Source: Streptomyces sp. NBC_01707
GTDB lineage: Bacteria > Actinomycetota > Actinomycetes > Streptomycetales > Streptomycetaceae
Reading direction: 5' to 3'
Length of the DNA: 64,000 bases
Assembly (NCBI RefSeq): GCF_041438805.1
Contig: NZ_CP109190.1
Location: forward strand, 1-64,000
The translations under genes and the position numbers were made by a program. Numbering within the stretch: position 1 is the first letter of the stretch; each line of letters opens with the position of its first letter. This document shows, in pieces, positions 26,641-35,784 of this stretch. Below the pieces are notes generated by a model, which was given only the letters and a program-made list of their open reading frames with translations, was not told the DNA's origin and searched no databases.

Positions 26641-26957
26641 GGTGACGCACTCGGTGACGCACTCTTCAGTCTCTACACCACATTTGACCTGCTGTTATCT
26701 GTCAGATCTGCCGTAGTGGGTGACGCGGTGACGCACTTTGCGGCTTTTCCTCTACACATCTCTCTTGACCTTTCCCCTTCACACAGAGAGAAAGCCGCAA
26801 AGTGCGTCACCCCGTCACCCCTCGATGACTGATGGCAGGAAGAAGTGCAGGTCAGATGGGGTATGAGCGAGGTGGAAAGTGCGTCACCGAGTGCGTCACC
26901 GAGTGCGTCACCAAGTGCGTCACCAAGTGCGTCACCCTGGGCCCTGAGTGCGTCACC
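26641..26957. repeat. Iteron array with large inverted repeat
   Basis: GTGCGTCACC occurs at 26802, 26879, 26891, 26903, 26915, 26927 and 26948, five of these in an exact 12-bp tandem. The inverse GGTGACGCAC is at 26641, 26653 and 26727. Two copies sit in 30-bp inverted repeat arms 26718-26747/26791-26820 (one mismatch) with an AT-richer 43-bp spacer. No gene crosses it. This is the classic look of a plasmid replication origin or partition site bound by one dimeric protein. It lies between a peptidase remnant and a primase-like remnant. Confidence 0.75.
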
Positions 26958-27320
26958 ATCGACGCCGTGAACGGGTAGCCGGCCAGCCCGGTGGCGACCT
27001 GTACGCAACAAGCGGCGGATCTGTGGCCTGGCAGGAGGAACGGGGCGCGGAGCCACCAGTGCTCGGTAGGTCAGCGCCTCTCGACACTCCAGTAACGGAC
27101 ACGTCGGGTGACGCGCGCCGTCCCGGCGGGCAGGCACCTGAGAGCCAGCGAGGCTCTGAGGCCGTGATGTGGTCCTGCTGCGGCTCACCGAGCCGGCCGA
27201 AGTACCTCGGAGAACGACGGGGTTCGTCCGATGTACCTGGCGGGAGGACAGCGTTTCTCGGCAGCCGTCAGGCCCTCGTCTCAGCCGGAGCTGAGCGGGA
27301 GGCCGACGGATTGGGGTGCG
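26958..27320. other. Intergenic region right of the iterons
   Basis: No supported gene and no further iterons. Probably part of the origin or regulatory region. Confidence 0.35.
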
Positions 27321-28080
27321 TCAGGCCGGTGAGCCGGGCAGCGTGGAAATGCGCAGCGGGCGGCCGGACTTGGTGCGCTGCATCCGGGTCACGTCCACGC
27401 CGCGGCGCCGGAGTGCTGGGGCAGCGCGCGTGAGGCGGCTGGAGAGGACGGCGGGAGTGCGGGGCCAGTCGTCACCGGCGGAGGCGGGCCGTTGCAGCAG
27501 CTCCAGCAGGTGGGCCGCTGGGCCCTGCCAGTCCCAGGGAGCCTGGTGTGCCGTGGCCCAGCGCAGGACTGCGGTGGCCACCGGGTCGCCGTCGATCACA
27601 TCGTCGATCAGCGCTTCCTGAGCACCGGTGTAGGTGGTCAGTGTGGTCCAGCCGGTCACCTCGTCCAGCGCCCAAAGGAGCTCGGCCCAGTCGGCCATGC
27701 GCGGTCGCTCGGTGAGCTTGTCGGCGGCCTCGGGCAGCTTCTCCCACACCAGCGCGGCGAGGTCGAGCAGCCCGCCGAGGATGCGGGGGTGGGCCTCACC
27801 GTAGGCGTCCCACAAGTTGCGTTCGGTTCGCCGCTCTTTGCTGGTGATGGGCTGGAGCTCGATGGGCAGCATCCGCTCGGCCAGGTCGCCCTGCAGGGCC
27901 CCGATGTCGATGCCGGTCAGCAGAACAGGGCCAACCCTGTTCGGCACACCAGCGGGCGATGTGACGGGGAGAGGCCCGTCCCGGCGTCCCGGCGTCGGCA
28001 TCAGTTCTGGCCAGCGCCTTTTTCGCCGTTTTGTCTACTGCTCCACCCACTCGCCCGTACGCCGATATCCCAAGGGCGGC
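27321..28080 (-). pseudogene. Primase/helicase-like ATPase, 5'-truncated and frameshifted
   Basis: From ~27935 down to 27321 the frame reads GPVLLTGIDIGALQGDLAER MLPIELQPITSKERRTE ... PRMADWAELLWALDEVTGW, matching the C-terminal region of actinomycete phage/plasmid ATP-binding proteins related to replicative primase-helicases. Upstream, another frame reads VDKTAKKALA and LARTDADAG, which fits the same family's next segment. The P-loop half is absent. It is most likely the dead remnant of a replication gene next to the iterons. Confidence 0.55.
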
Positions 28081-28113
28081 TGACCACACCGCTCTCAGCG
28101 GCCACCACACCCC

Positions 28114-28142
28114 GCATACATGCCCCAAGTAGGCATATATGC
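28114..28142. promoter_or_regulatory. AT-rich inverted repeat
   Basis: gcatacatgcc at 28114-28124 and ggcatatatgc at 28132-28142 form an 11-bp inverted repeat with one mismatch and a 7-base spacer. Each arm is itself near-palindromic. It is unusually AT-rich for this DNA and lies between the relaxase stop and the primase-like remnant; operator-like. Confidence 0.4.
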
Positions 28143-28343
28143 CGGGCGCAGCATTCTCCACACGCATGCTCCCCGGGCCGATCCTTGGCCTCGCTCACCT
28201 ACAGGCATTGGCCAGAAGCACTCGTGAGACGAATACTCCGGGAAACCGGCCTTTCCGCCTACTCGGCGCAAGGTATGCGTCTCGCGAATACAAGGTGGAG
28301 GCCTGATGGGCAACCGCAGCGCTCAAGTCATCGCGGTCCTGTC

Positions 28344-31300
28344 TCAGCGGTTCGGGGAACGGTGGTTGGGGCGGTGGGTGCCGGGTGCCGGTGGTTGGTG
28401 CAGCGGCGAGGTGGGCGGCAGAACGGCGGCGCGGGAGGCGGCGGTGCGGGCACGCATCTGTTCCAGACGGCGTTCGACGCGGGCGCGGGTGTACAGATCG
28501 ATGGCATCGGTGAGGTGGTCCCACTCCTCACTGCCGAGGCCTTGGGGGCGCGGCCCGAGGGCCTCGGGACCGGCCCGGTGGCGGCGGCGGTAGTCGCTGA
28601 TGGCCGTGAGCAGTTTCGTGTAGGTGCGCTGCTCGTCTTCGTCGTCCTCACCCGGGGCGGTGATCTCCTCCATCCACGGCTCCGGCACGGTGTCCCCATT
28701 GAGGACGGCGGCCAGAGCCTTCCGGGCGAGGCGCGCGTCGAGGGCAGCCAGGTTGAGCGGGGCGATACCGCCGGGGTCGCGCAGCGCCTGGTGATCGGGC
28801 AGAGCCCCGGAGTCGGGCGGGGTGTCGAGGTGGCCATGGGCTGCTTCCAGGACGACCGAGGCGGGTGCCTCGCGGGGCGGCAGCTGCACCGGGCGGCGGC
28901 GTCCGGTCAGTGCGCGGACGCGGGCGTCGAGGTCGTCCCAGGCGAAGGCGTCGTCCGGGTCGGCCGGCCGGGGGCCCAGACCGGGCACCGCGGTGATGGC
29001 GTGGCGGGTGCGCCACAGTTCCACCAGGGCGCAGGTCGTGGCCCACCTCGTGCGGCGCAGCGGCGCGGTGTGGGGTGGGGGTGGTCCCAGCGGTCGGGCC
29101 CAGGACGGCGGTGCGGCGGCCAGTTGGTGTCCGCGGTCGGTCAGCGAGCGGCCAAGGATGCGGTGGCGCTCGGCAAGATGGTGGCGCCAGTGCTCGGGCG
29201 TTGCCGGGTGGGTGAGGGCGTGGCGGTCGGCGACCCAGTCGGGGATCTCGCCGCGGTGATCGGGACGGTGTGGAAGGTGGTCGGGGAGCCGGTCGCGCAG
29301 GCGGAGTTCGGCGGCGATCTTGTCGACGACGCCATTGGCGCGGGCGAGTGCGGTCTTCGCGGCGTGCAGTCGCTGCGCGGTCGCCGCACGTCGCTGGGCG
29401 ACACTGTCCCGGCTGTCGGTCAGGGACTGGGTGCGGGTGGGCGGGCGATTGGCGCTTGGTTCGCGCTGGAAGTCTTCGCGTGCCTGTTCGCGCCAGCGCA
29501 GGTTGCGGCGCAGCTGTGACTCGTGGGTGAGGGCTGCGATCATCTGCCGGGCCGCCGGTGACAGCGGGGTGCGGCTGGCCTGTGCGCGGCCGATCTGTGT
29601 GCGGATGGTGGCCGTCTGGGCGGCGAGTTCGCTGCGGGTCATGGGCCCCAGCGGACGGTCGGGCCAGGCTGGATGGGTGTGGCCGGCGCGGGTAGTGACG
29701 GGGGTGGGCAGCTGGGTTATGGCGGCGTCGGCTGCCTTCAGCTCCTCGCGCGCCATGGCCCGGTGGTCGGCGGCGAGCCGGGCCAGGGCGTCGAGTTGGT
29801 GCAGCGAGAGCTCGGCCAACGGGCGGGTGCGGCTCTCCTTCTGGGCCGTGGCGGCATCCGCCAGGCGCTCGCGTAGCCGCCAGGCAAGGACCGCGGCCAT
29901 GTCGTCGGCGTCCGCGAAACCACGCCGGTAGGCCGTGCGCTCAAGGAGCCGGGGCAGGGCGAACCCAACGCGTTCGGCGTCGCTCAGCGCGCGGATCAGG
30001 GCCGGGTAGGCGTCGGCGGCCATGAACGCAGCAGCCCGGTCGGCACCGAGAACGGTTTCGAGGACGCCCGTCAGGCGGGCGGTCGTGGCGCGCTCGGCGA
30101 CGTCGGCGAACTCCGCGCACAGCTGACCTGGGGCGCTGACCTCTCTTTGCAGGGCGGCGATCGACGCGGTCGCCGACAGCTGGGCACTGCGCCGGGCGGC
30201 AATCAAGGCCAGCACCTGGTCGAGCCGGTCGCCGTCCTCGACCGCGACGTAGAGCCGGTTGGTGCGGGCCCCGCGCGTCAGCTGCACATAGACGCCCTCC
30301 CGGTTCGAGCGCGTCGACGCCAGCGCGTGCGAGGTGTCGACCGTCATGCCCTGGGAGCGGTGGATCGTGCTCGCGTAGCCGAGCTCGCACTGCGCGGCGA
30401 CGTAGTTTGCGGGCAGCCGGATACGGCCGCGGTGCCCGGTGTGCCGGACCACGACATCACCATCGGCGGTGATGGTCTGGACGGTCCAGGTGTCGCCGTT
30501 CTTCACGAAGTCCCGGCCGCCGCGCAGCGTCATACGGCGCCGGTTCAGGCGGGTGACGATGACGTCGCCGACATGAGCCTGCTGCCCGGCACGCAGGGCA
30601 ACCGACCGGCGGGTGTCGACGTCACCGGCGGCGATGTGCCAGGCCTGGGCGCGCCGGTTGAGGGCGGTGACCGTCGCCGTGTCGGCGGCCGTCATCAACG
30701 AGTTGAGGCCCTTGCCGCAGTCTTTGGCCCAGGCGTCGAAGACCGCGTCGCACATCACCTCGTAGCTGCCGGCGACGATCCGCCCCTTGTCCCGGTACCA
30801 GGTGAACGCCTCCCGGTGGTTGTCGCCGTCGCGCAGCGCGAGGGAGGCGTCGGCCTCGCCGGGGACCCGGAAGCGGTGCAGGCGGTCGAGCTCGACCGTG
30901 CCGCCCGCCCGGGCGATGAGCCGCAGCGCTCCCCCGGCCTCGACAGCAGCGAGCTGGTGCGGGTCGCCGAGCAGCCGCACCACGGCGCCGACGGATGCCG
31001 CGTCGGCGAGGATCCGGTCCAGCAGCAGCGTGCCGGCCATGCCCGCCTCGTCGACCAGGACGACATCCCCGCGCCGGAGCTGGAAGTCCTTGCCGACCTC
31101 CTTGCCGTCGGCCGCGCGGCCGCGCTGATGGAGCCAGGAGTGCAGGGTGTGGGCGCGCCGGTTCAGGTCTGCGCCGAGTACCTTCGCGGCACGGGACGAG
31201 GGTGCGAGCGGGATCAGGCGGCCTCCGGAGGCGTCCATCGCCCGGGCCACGAGCCGCATCGCCGTGGTCTTCCCGGCACCAGCGGGACCGAGGCCCGCGA

Positions 31301-33032
31301 GGAGCAGCTGGTCGGACAACGCGAAGGAGCGGGCCAGTTCACGCTGCCCGGCATCCATCGGGCCGCGGTGCAGGGCAGCGACCCGGTGGAAGGTGCCGCG
31401 CCCGACGGGTGGGATGACGTGGGTGCGGGCGGCGGCCAGCAGCCGGTTCTCGGCACCCAGCAGCGAGTGGGTGGTGTAGGCGGCCGACCCGATGGGCCGG
31501 TACACACTGCTGCCGTCCGGCCGGACCAGGTCCGGGTGGGTGGGGTTGATCTCGGGTGGGGTGATGTCCAGGCAGTCGCCGTTCGCGAGCACCCGGTCGG
31601 TGATGTGGTCGGCCAGGTCAGCCGGGGCCGTGGCACCGCCGAAGGTGCGCATCAGGTAGCGGCGTGCCTCGGCCAGGACGTGACGGCGGCGGAAAGTGGT
31701 GCGGCGTTCGCTGACCGCGGCGAGGACCTCGGCGGCCGCGATCTCGGGATCGACGTCCGGGTGGGGGTGCTGTTGTGTGGCGGCGGCCTTGGCGGTGGCG
31801 AGCAGGTTGTCGACGGTTGCGCGGCTGGTGGCGGCGATCGCCCGGGTCCGCCACGCGGCCAGGAGGTCGTCCAAAGAGCGGGCCTTGCCTTTGGGCGGGC
31901 GGGTCAGCAGGGTCGCCCGCTGCTGCAGGCGCGGGCGTGTGGACGGGCCCGGTTCGCGTCCGTAGCGGCGCCGGTAGTCGTCGAAGAGCATCTCGGCCAT
32001 GGTCCGTACGACGGTGGCCCGTTGCGAGAACTCCGACCGGATCCGGCGGTCGATGCCCACGATTCTCATCACAGGGCGCTGTCCCGGGGTGACCTCGACC
32101 TCCTCGGCGGTAAGGCCCAGGCGGGCGCAGACCAGCTCGAGGGCCCGCTGGTTGAACAGCTCGCTGGCCGCGACCACCTCACGGCACAGGAGCCGGGAGT
32201 CGAGGTTGCGCCACCGGTCGTCCGGGCCTTTGACACGGGGGCTGATGACCACGTGCTCGTGGAGCATCGGGTCACCGGCACGCGATTCGTAGTGGAGGTA
32301 GACCGTCGCCAGCAGCCCCGGCACGGCCCGCTGCTGGGCGATACCGCCCGGCCCGGTACGCACGGCGAGGGCATTCTCCTCCAGCCACGCCACCGTCTCA
32401 CCGCGGGCCTGCGCCAGGACCTCAAGGACGATCCACCGCACCTCCGGGCCGCCCAGGGCGAACAGCAGAGACAACTCCTCCGAGGCAAACGTCAGGTCGA
32501 AGCCGGTCCGGGCATGACGCTGCGCGCCGGTACGAGCGGCGAGGAAGCGGCCGAGCTCGGCGCCGTCGGCCGGCGGGCGGTGGTACTCGGCCTCGAACGC
32601 ACGCGCCGCGGTCCGCATCCGCAAGTGCCGTGTCTCGGCCTTCGTCAGCGGCCGGCACAGCTGCTCCGCGGCGTGCTGCAGGACCTCCTCGATCTCCTCG
32701 TCCAGAGCGGAGAGCTCGGACAGTTGCGGCACTGCCGGGCCGAGCCGGGCCGCCCTGAGAGCCTGCTTGGACGTGTCGCCGTCACCCAGCGCCCGGGCCA
32801 CGATCCTCTCCGCATCAGGGTGCATGCCCAGGCCGTACAACGCGCGCATCTGCGGCTCGCTCACCACTCCCGACAGCCCAAGCGCCTGGGCGGACCGGCC
32901 GTGCCACACCCCCGGCGGAACGCCGGGAGTGCCCGAGGACACCGTCGGCTCGCTTCCCAGAGCGCCGTCGCCCGCCGCAATATTGCGCCGGTAATAGCGG
33001 TAGTTCTTGGCCGTAAGCCCCTTCGCCGTCAT
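28344..33032 (-). CDS. MobF (TraA/TrwC-like) relaxase-helicase
   Basis: 1562 residues from ATG 33032 (MTAKGLTAKNYRYYRRNIAA). N-terminal relaxase: tyrosines in YRYYRRN are candidates for the nicking residue. The metal-binding histidines are in YLHYESRAGDPMLHEHVVIS (~250-258). Helicase part: Walker A GPAGAGKTT at ~580, Walker B VVLVDEAGM at ~652, RecD2/UvrD-like C-terminal motif YASTIHRSQGMTVD near ~895. The last 500 residues are a charged helical region. It would nick oriT and unwind the transferred strand in conjugation. A longer frame upstream of 33032 is low-complexity and rejected. Looks intact. Confidence 0.9.
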   Translation of the reverse strand: MTAKGLTAKNYRYYRRNIAAGDGALGSEPTVSSGTPGVPPGVWHGRSAQALGLSGVVSEPQMRALYGLGMHPDAERIVARALGDGDTSKQALRAARLGPAVPQLSELSALDEEIEEVLQHAAEQLCRPLTKAETRHLRMRTAARAFEAEYHRPPADGAELGRFLAARTGAQRHARTGFDLTFASEELSLLFALGGPEVRWIVLEVLAQARGETVAWLEENALAVRTGPGGIAQQRAVPGLLATVYLHYESRAGDPMLHEHVVISPRVKGPDDRWRNLDSRLLCREVVAASELFNQRALELVCARLGLTAEEVEVTPGQRPVMRIVGIDRRIRSEFSQRATVVRTMAEMLFDDYRRRYGREPGPSTRPRLQQRATLLTRPPKGKARSLDDLLAAWRTRAIAATSRATVDNLLATAKAAATQQHPHPDVDPEIAAAEVLAAVSERRTTFRRRHVLAEARRYLMRTFGGATAPADLADHITDRVLANGDCLDITPPEINPTHPDLVRPDGSSVYRPIGSAAYTTHSLLGAENRLLAAARTHVIPPVGRGTFHRVAALHRGPMDAGQRELARSFALSDQLLLAGLGPAGAGKTTAMRLVARAMDASGGRLIPLAPSSRAAKVLGADLNRRAHTLHSWLHQRGRAADGKEVGKDFQLRRGDVVLVDEAGMAGTLLLDRILADAASVGAVVRLLGDPHQLAAVEAGGALRLIARAGGTVELDRLHRFRVPGEADASLALRDGDNHREAFTWYRDKGRIVAGSYEVMCDAVFDAWAKDCGKGLNSLMTAADTATVTALNRRAQAWHIAAGDVDTRRSVALRAGQQAHVGDVIVTRLNRRRMTLRGGRDFVKNGDTWTVQTITADGDVVVRHTGHRGRIRLPANYVAAQCELGYASTIHRSQGMTVDTSHALASTRSNREGVYVQLTRGARTNRLYVAVEDGDRLDQVLALIAARRSAQLSATASIAALQREVSAPGQLCAEFADVAERATTARLTGVLETVLGADRAAAFMAADAYPALIRALSDAERVGFALPRLLERTAYRRGFADADDMAAVLAWRLRERLADAATAQKESRTRPLAELSLHQLDALARLAADHRAMAREELKAADAAITQLPTPVTTRAGHTHPAWPDRPLGPMTRSELAAQTATIRTQIGRAQASRTPLSPAARQMIAALTHESQLRRNLRWREQAREDFQREPSANRPPTRTQSLTDSRDSVAQRRAATAQRLHAAKTALARANGVVDKIAAELRLRDRLPDHLPHRPDHRGEIPDWVADRHALTHPATPEHWRHHLAERHRILGRSLTDRGHQLAAAPPSWARPLGPPPPHTAPLRRTRWATTCALVELWRTRHAITAVPGLGPRPADPDDAFAWDDLDARVRALTGRRRPVQLPPREAPASVVLEAAHGHLDTPPDSGALPDHQALRDPGGIAPLNLAALDARLARKALAAVLNGDTVPEPWMEEITAPGEDDEDEQRTYTKLLTAISDYRRRHRAGPEALGPRPQGLGSEEWDHLTDAIDLYTRARVERRLEQMRARTAASRAAVLPPTSPLHQPPAPGTHRPNHRSPNR

Positions 33033-33910
33033 CCCCACCACGCCAGTCCAGCACCCCCACCCAGGACCGCGCCGGGCACGCCGGCGTCCAGGACCGGAAC
33101 CTCCCAAGGCCCTGGAAATGATCTGCGAACGCGTCCCGTCACCCGGGAAATCACGCTTCCTTAAGCGGACGGCGTCAAAAGTGCCAGAGGTGTGTTCCCA
33201 AACAGGCCCCACAACCCGGGGACCACCCCACCCCCACCACCATCCTCCAACACCCGGCTCGCACACCACCCTCACCCTCCGGCTCACCCACACACTCACC
33301 CTCCGGCTCACACCGACAGAGACCACGCGATGCCCTCGCCGTACCCCCACACCGGTGTCGCGTGGGCGGGACCGGCAGGCGCGGCGGCCGTGCTACCGCG
33401 TGGGACGCAGGCAGCCGGGGCCGCCGGTTCGCGGCAAGGCGAGCGGCTAAGACTTGTGCGGCATGGCCCGCACCGGGCAGACCCTCGACGATGGGCGTCG
33501 GCTGCTGTGACAGCGAACCGGGACACGAGCCGGCGCGGCAAGGAGCAGGCACGACGTAGAGCGGCGTCGGAGGTGGCGGAGGACCGGAGCACCAGTGTCA
33601 GAGATCCTGACCTCGTGATCGGCAATCCGAGGACGGGCGCGGCATGTGTCACCCGAGGAGTGACACACCGACTCCGCGTGCCGTCCACAGTGACGCCGCG
33701 GGCCGTACGGTCAGCAGTGCGTAGGGACGGTACAAACTGTGCCGCCACTACGGCCACAGCGTCGGGCCGGCCTGGGCTGATCAGGTACACCCGGGTGACC
33801 CCGAAGCCCAGCCGGTAGTTCTCCCGGCGGGTGCAGATGCCAAGGCCCACACGGATGTCGGCTGCACCCCGCGCCCAAGCCGTACAACACTCTCCAGGGA
33901 GCGTGCCGCC
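33033..33910. other. Long region upstream of the relaxase
   Basis: About 880 bp without a supported gene. Features: a C-rich, A-poor block 33200-33320 with a direct repeat of CACCCTCCGGCTCAC (near 33270 and 33296), and a perfect 8-bp hairpin 33645-33652/33660-33667 with loop CCGAGGA. Because relaxase genes often lie beside their oriT, this is the best place to look for the nick site. Open frames here have unnatural composition. Confidence 0.4.
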
Positions 33911-34600
33911 GTGACCATCGCCATTCAGGAGAACGCCCAGGTGCGTCTCGACCCGGCAGGGTGGGTCACCGTTTCGGCGTCGCCAAGCTGGTGGCGCGCC
34001 ATGGCGGAGGATCCCGAGTGGCCAGAGCTGGCGCAGTACCTCGCCCGCCACGGCGAGGCGTCCCGCAATCCCGGCCTGTGCGGGGTGATGGGAACGACCA
34101 CCCAGCGGCCCTGCCGGTTCAACACCCGAGCGCACGGGCCGTGTCCCAACCACTGCGCTGAGCCGCAGGAGTTCCATTGCGCCGGCCCCGAAGGGAAGAG
34201 TGCGTGGTGCCGACGGGACTTGCGGCAGGGCCCGTGTGCGAAGCACCCCGCCACGTACGGTGCCTTCGAGCGGGCTGTTGAGGAAACACGGCGCGCCGAG
34301 GAGCACCGGCAGGCGGAGGCAGCGGCCAAAGCGGCCCGGGCCGCGCAGAAACGGATCATGCGAGCGACGTCCGTGGCCTGTGGCTACTGCCAGGCCACCC
34401 CAGGCAGCGCCTGCACCAGTCGGACCGGGGTTGAGGTCCCGCACCACGGCGCGCGCTTCGCCCTGGCCGAGCACACGAGGGCAGCCTCCGGCACGACGTG
34501 TATGCGGTGCGGCGCCAGACCCGGGCAGCTATGCAAGACGACCTCGGGCAAAGTCGCCGTCGACGTCCACGCGGCCCGGTCCGCGCAGCCGGTTCCCTGA
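33911..34600 (+). CDS. Protein with two phage-type zinc-finger repeats
   Basis: 229 residues from GTG 33911 (GGGAG upstream). The C-terminal part has two copies of a C-x2-C-x4-PG-x2-C ... H pattern: CGYCQATPGSACTSRTG with PHH (~157-178), and CMRCGARPGQLCKTTSGK with DVHAAR (~195-220). This is the small zinc-finger repeat seen in actinomycete plasmid and phage proteins. A central region with CGVMGTTTQRPCRFNTRAHG and further Cys/His residues (~57-110) may form another metal site. DNA-binding role inferred. Divergent from the relaxase. Confidence 0.7.
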   Translation: MTIAIQENAQVRLDPAGWVTVSASPSWWRAMAEDPEWPELAQYLARHGEASRNPGLCGVMGTTTQRPCRFNTRAHGPCPNHCAEPQEFHCAGPEGKSAWCRRDLRQGPCAKHPATYGAFERAVEETRRAEEHRQAEAAAKAARAAQKRIMRATSVACGYCQATPGSACTSRTGVEVPHHGARFALAEHTRAASGTTCMRCGARPGQLCKTTSGKVAVDVHAARSAQPVP

Positions 34601-34800
34601 AGCGGGCGACCACCAAGAGACACCATCGGGTTCAGAGAAGGGAGTCCTGGAACGAGGAGCTCCCCGACCAAACGTCCCCACGCCCCGGTAGAAAGCGGCG
34701 TCTCCGGGCGTCGATGGCGGCTGCGGAGCTGCGCCCCTGCGAGAAGGAGGGCCAGTGGTGATCCCTCTCCCAGCGTGTCGTCCCACCCGTCCTACCGGTC
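34601..34800. other. Gap right of the zinc-finger gene
   Basis: No gene start or RNA gene is seen; it includes the decayed 3' part of the next minus-strand remnant. Confidence 0.3.
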
Positions 34801-34998
34801 GCCGGGGACGCGGGGCGTACATCGCCCGCCCTGTCGGCGCCGAACAGACCGAGCTCTCCCTTCAGGGCAGCTCCGGTCGACCTCATCCGGCGTCCAGCCT
34901 GTGATGTCGTGCAGCAAGCCATCCAGCGGTCCACCGACCAGCTCAGCAATGTCCGTCGCGGGATGGCCCCTGCAGAGTGGAGGCACAGCCCTGTCCAA
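34801..34998 (-). pseudogene. Small GGPLDG-type gene, frameshifted
   Basis: From ATG 34998 the frame reads ATDIAELVGGPLDGLLHDIT and GWTPDEVDR, the start of a small Streptomyces protein type I have seen before without a known function. The expected continuation GAALKGELGLFGADRAGD lies in another frame, so one indel near 34870-34880 breaks it. Remnant, or sequencing error. Confidence 0.4.
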
Positions 34999-35006
34999 TG
35001 CGGACA

Positions 35007-35590
35007 GGTTGTCAGCCGTTCACCGAAACCCGCCAGATGGGTGCCGAAGGACTGCGATACCTGAGCCTAGGGCGGCAACTCGTACCGCCTGTACTCGTGC
35101 GAAGGAGTCGAGATACCCGCAAGGGGTCGCGAGGATCCCGTAGACGGTCCGGTGGCAGTGTTCCATGCGGTGTCGGGGCGGGCGACGGCGATGCCCCGGA
35201 TGCTGGACCCCGACCGCCCCGGTGAGTTACAGGCCACGCCTGTGCGCTTGGTGGCACAAGCGTTGGGGAAGCCGGAGCAGACGGTGTGACGGTAGCCGGC
35301 CACCGCCCGCCAGAATCACCGCCCGGCCCGTGAAGTCGTCGCATCTCACGCTCACCGCGGAGATCCGCCGGCTGCTGGCGCTGTGGGACGGTAACGCCTC
35401 CCGAGTCCACGCCGAACTGGTTCAGCGGGCGGCCGACGATCCGGATGAGCCCACGGTGCCCTCGCTCTCCACGCTGCACCGGGCGATCCGCCGGGACCTG
35501 ACCCGCGGCAAGCGCGCCGGGCTCAAGAACCGGGAAACCGCCCGGCCCGCGCATGACGTGTTCGGGCAGCGGCCGACCACGCACCACAAC
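35007..35590 (+). pseudogene. Degenerate TniA-type transposon left end
   Basis: Starts with TGTCAGCCGTT, as Tn7/Tn5053-like ends do, and aligns over most positions with 63430-64000. The coding part (VFHAVSGRATAMPRMLDPDR; LTAEIRRLLALWDGNASRVH; STLHRAIRRDLTRG) is broken by TGA and TAG where the right copy reads TGG (V-W-R-W). It ends abruptly near 35590 at an IS630 fragment. Dead relic of a Mu/TniA-like DDE transposase gene. Confidence 0.7.
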
Positions 35591-35599
35591 ACGGCATGG

Positions 35600-35715
35600 A
35601 AAGGCGACCCCGACCATCGGGCGGATCTGGAAGAGGTTCGGCCTCAAGCCGCACCTGCAGGACAGCTTCAAGCTGTCCACCGACCCGCAGTTCGTGGACG
35701 GCGTCGTGCGCCATT
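35600..35715 (+). mobile_element. IS630 transposase fragment
   Basis: One frame reads TIGRIWKRFGLKPHLQDSFK then LSTDPQFVDGVV, a characteristic internal segment of Streptomyces IS630-type transposases just before the DDE core. About 35 residues remain. It is joined to the TniA relic on the left and to unrelated DNA on the right. Confidence 0.7.
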
Positions 35716-35784
35716 CCTCCTCCCCTTACGGTGTTGTCCTACCGCCAGGGCCGGGGGCGCCCTCCGACAGATCTGCCTGACCGG

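Noticed and set aside
26879..26957. CRISPR array
   Set aside because: Repeats are 10-12 bp with no unique spacers, present in both orientations, and no cas genes; iterons fit better.
30147..33164. 1,005-codon plus-strand open frame
   Set aside because: Antisense of the MobF relaxase; Val/Asp/Gly/Arg-rich composition typical of antisense in GC-rich DNA, no domain.
33033..33350. 106-codon N-terminal extension of the relaxase
   Set aside because: Low-complexity Val/Arg/Trp repeats from C-rich DNA; homologues start near MTAKGLTAKNY.
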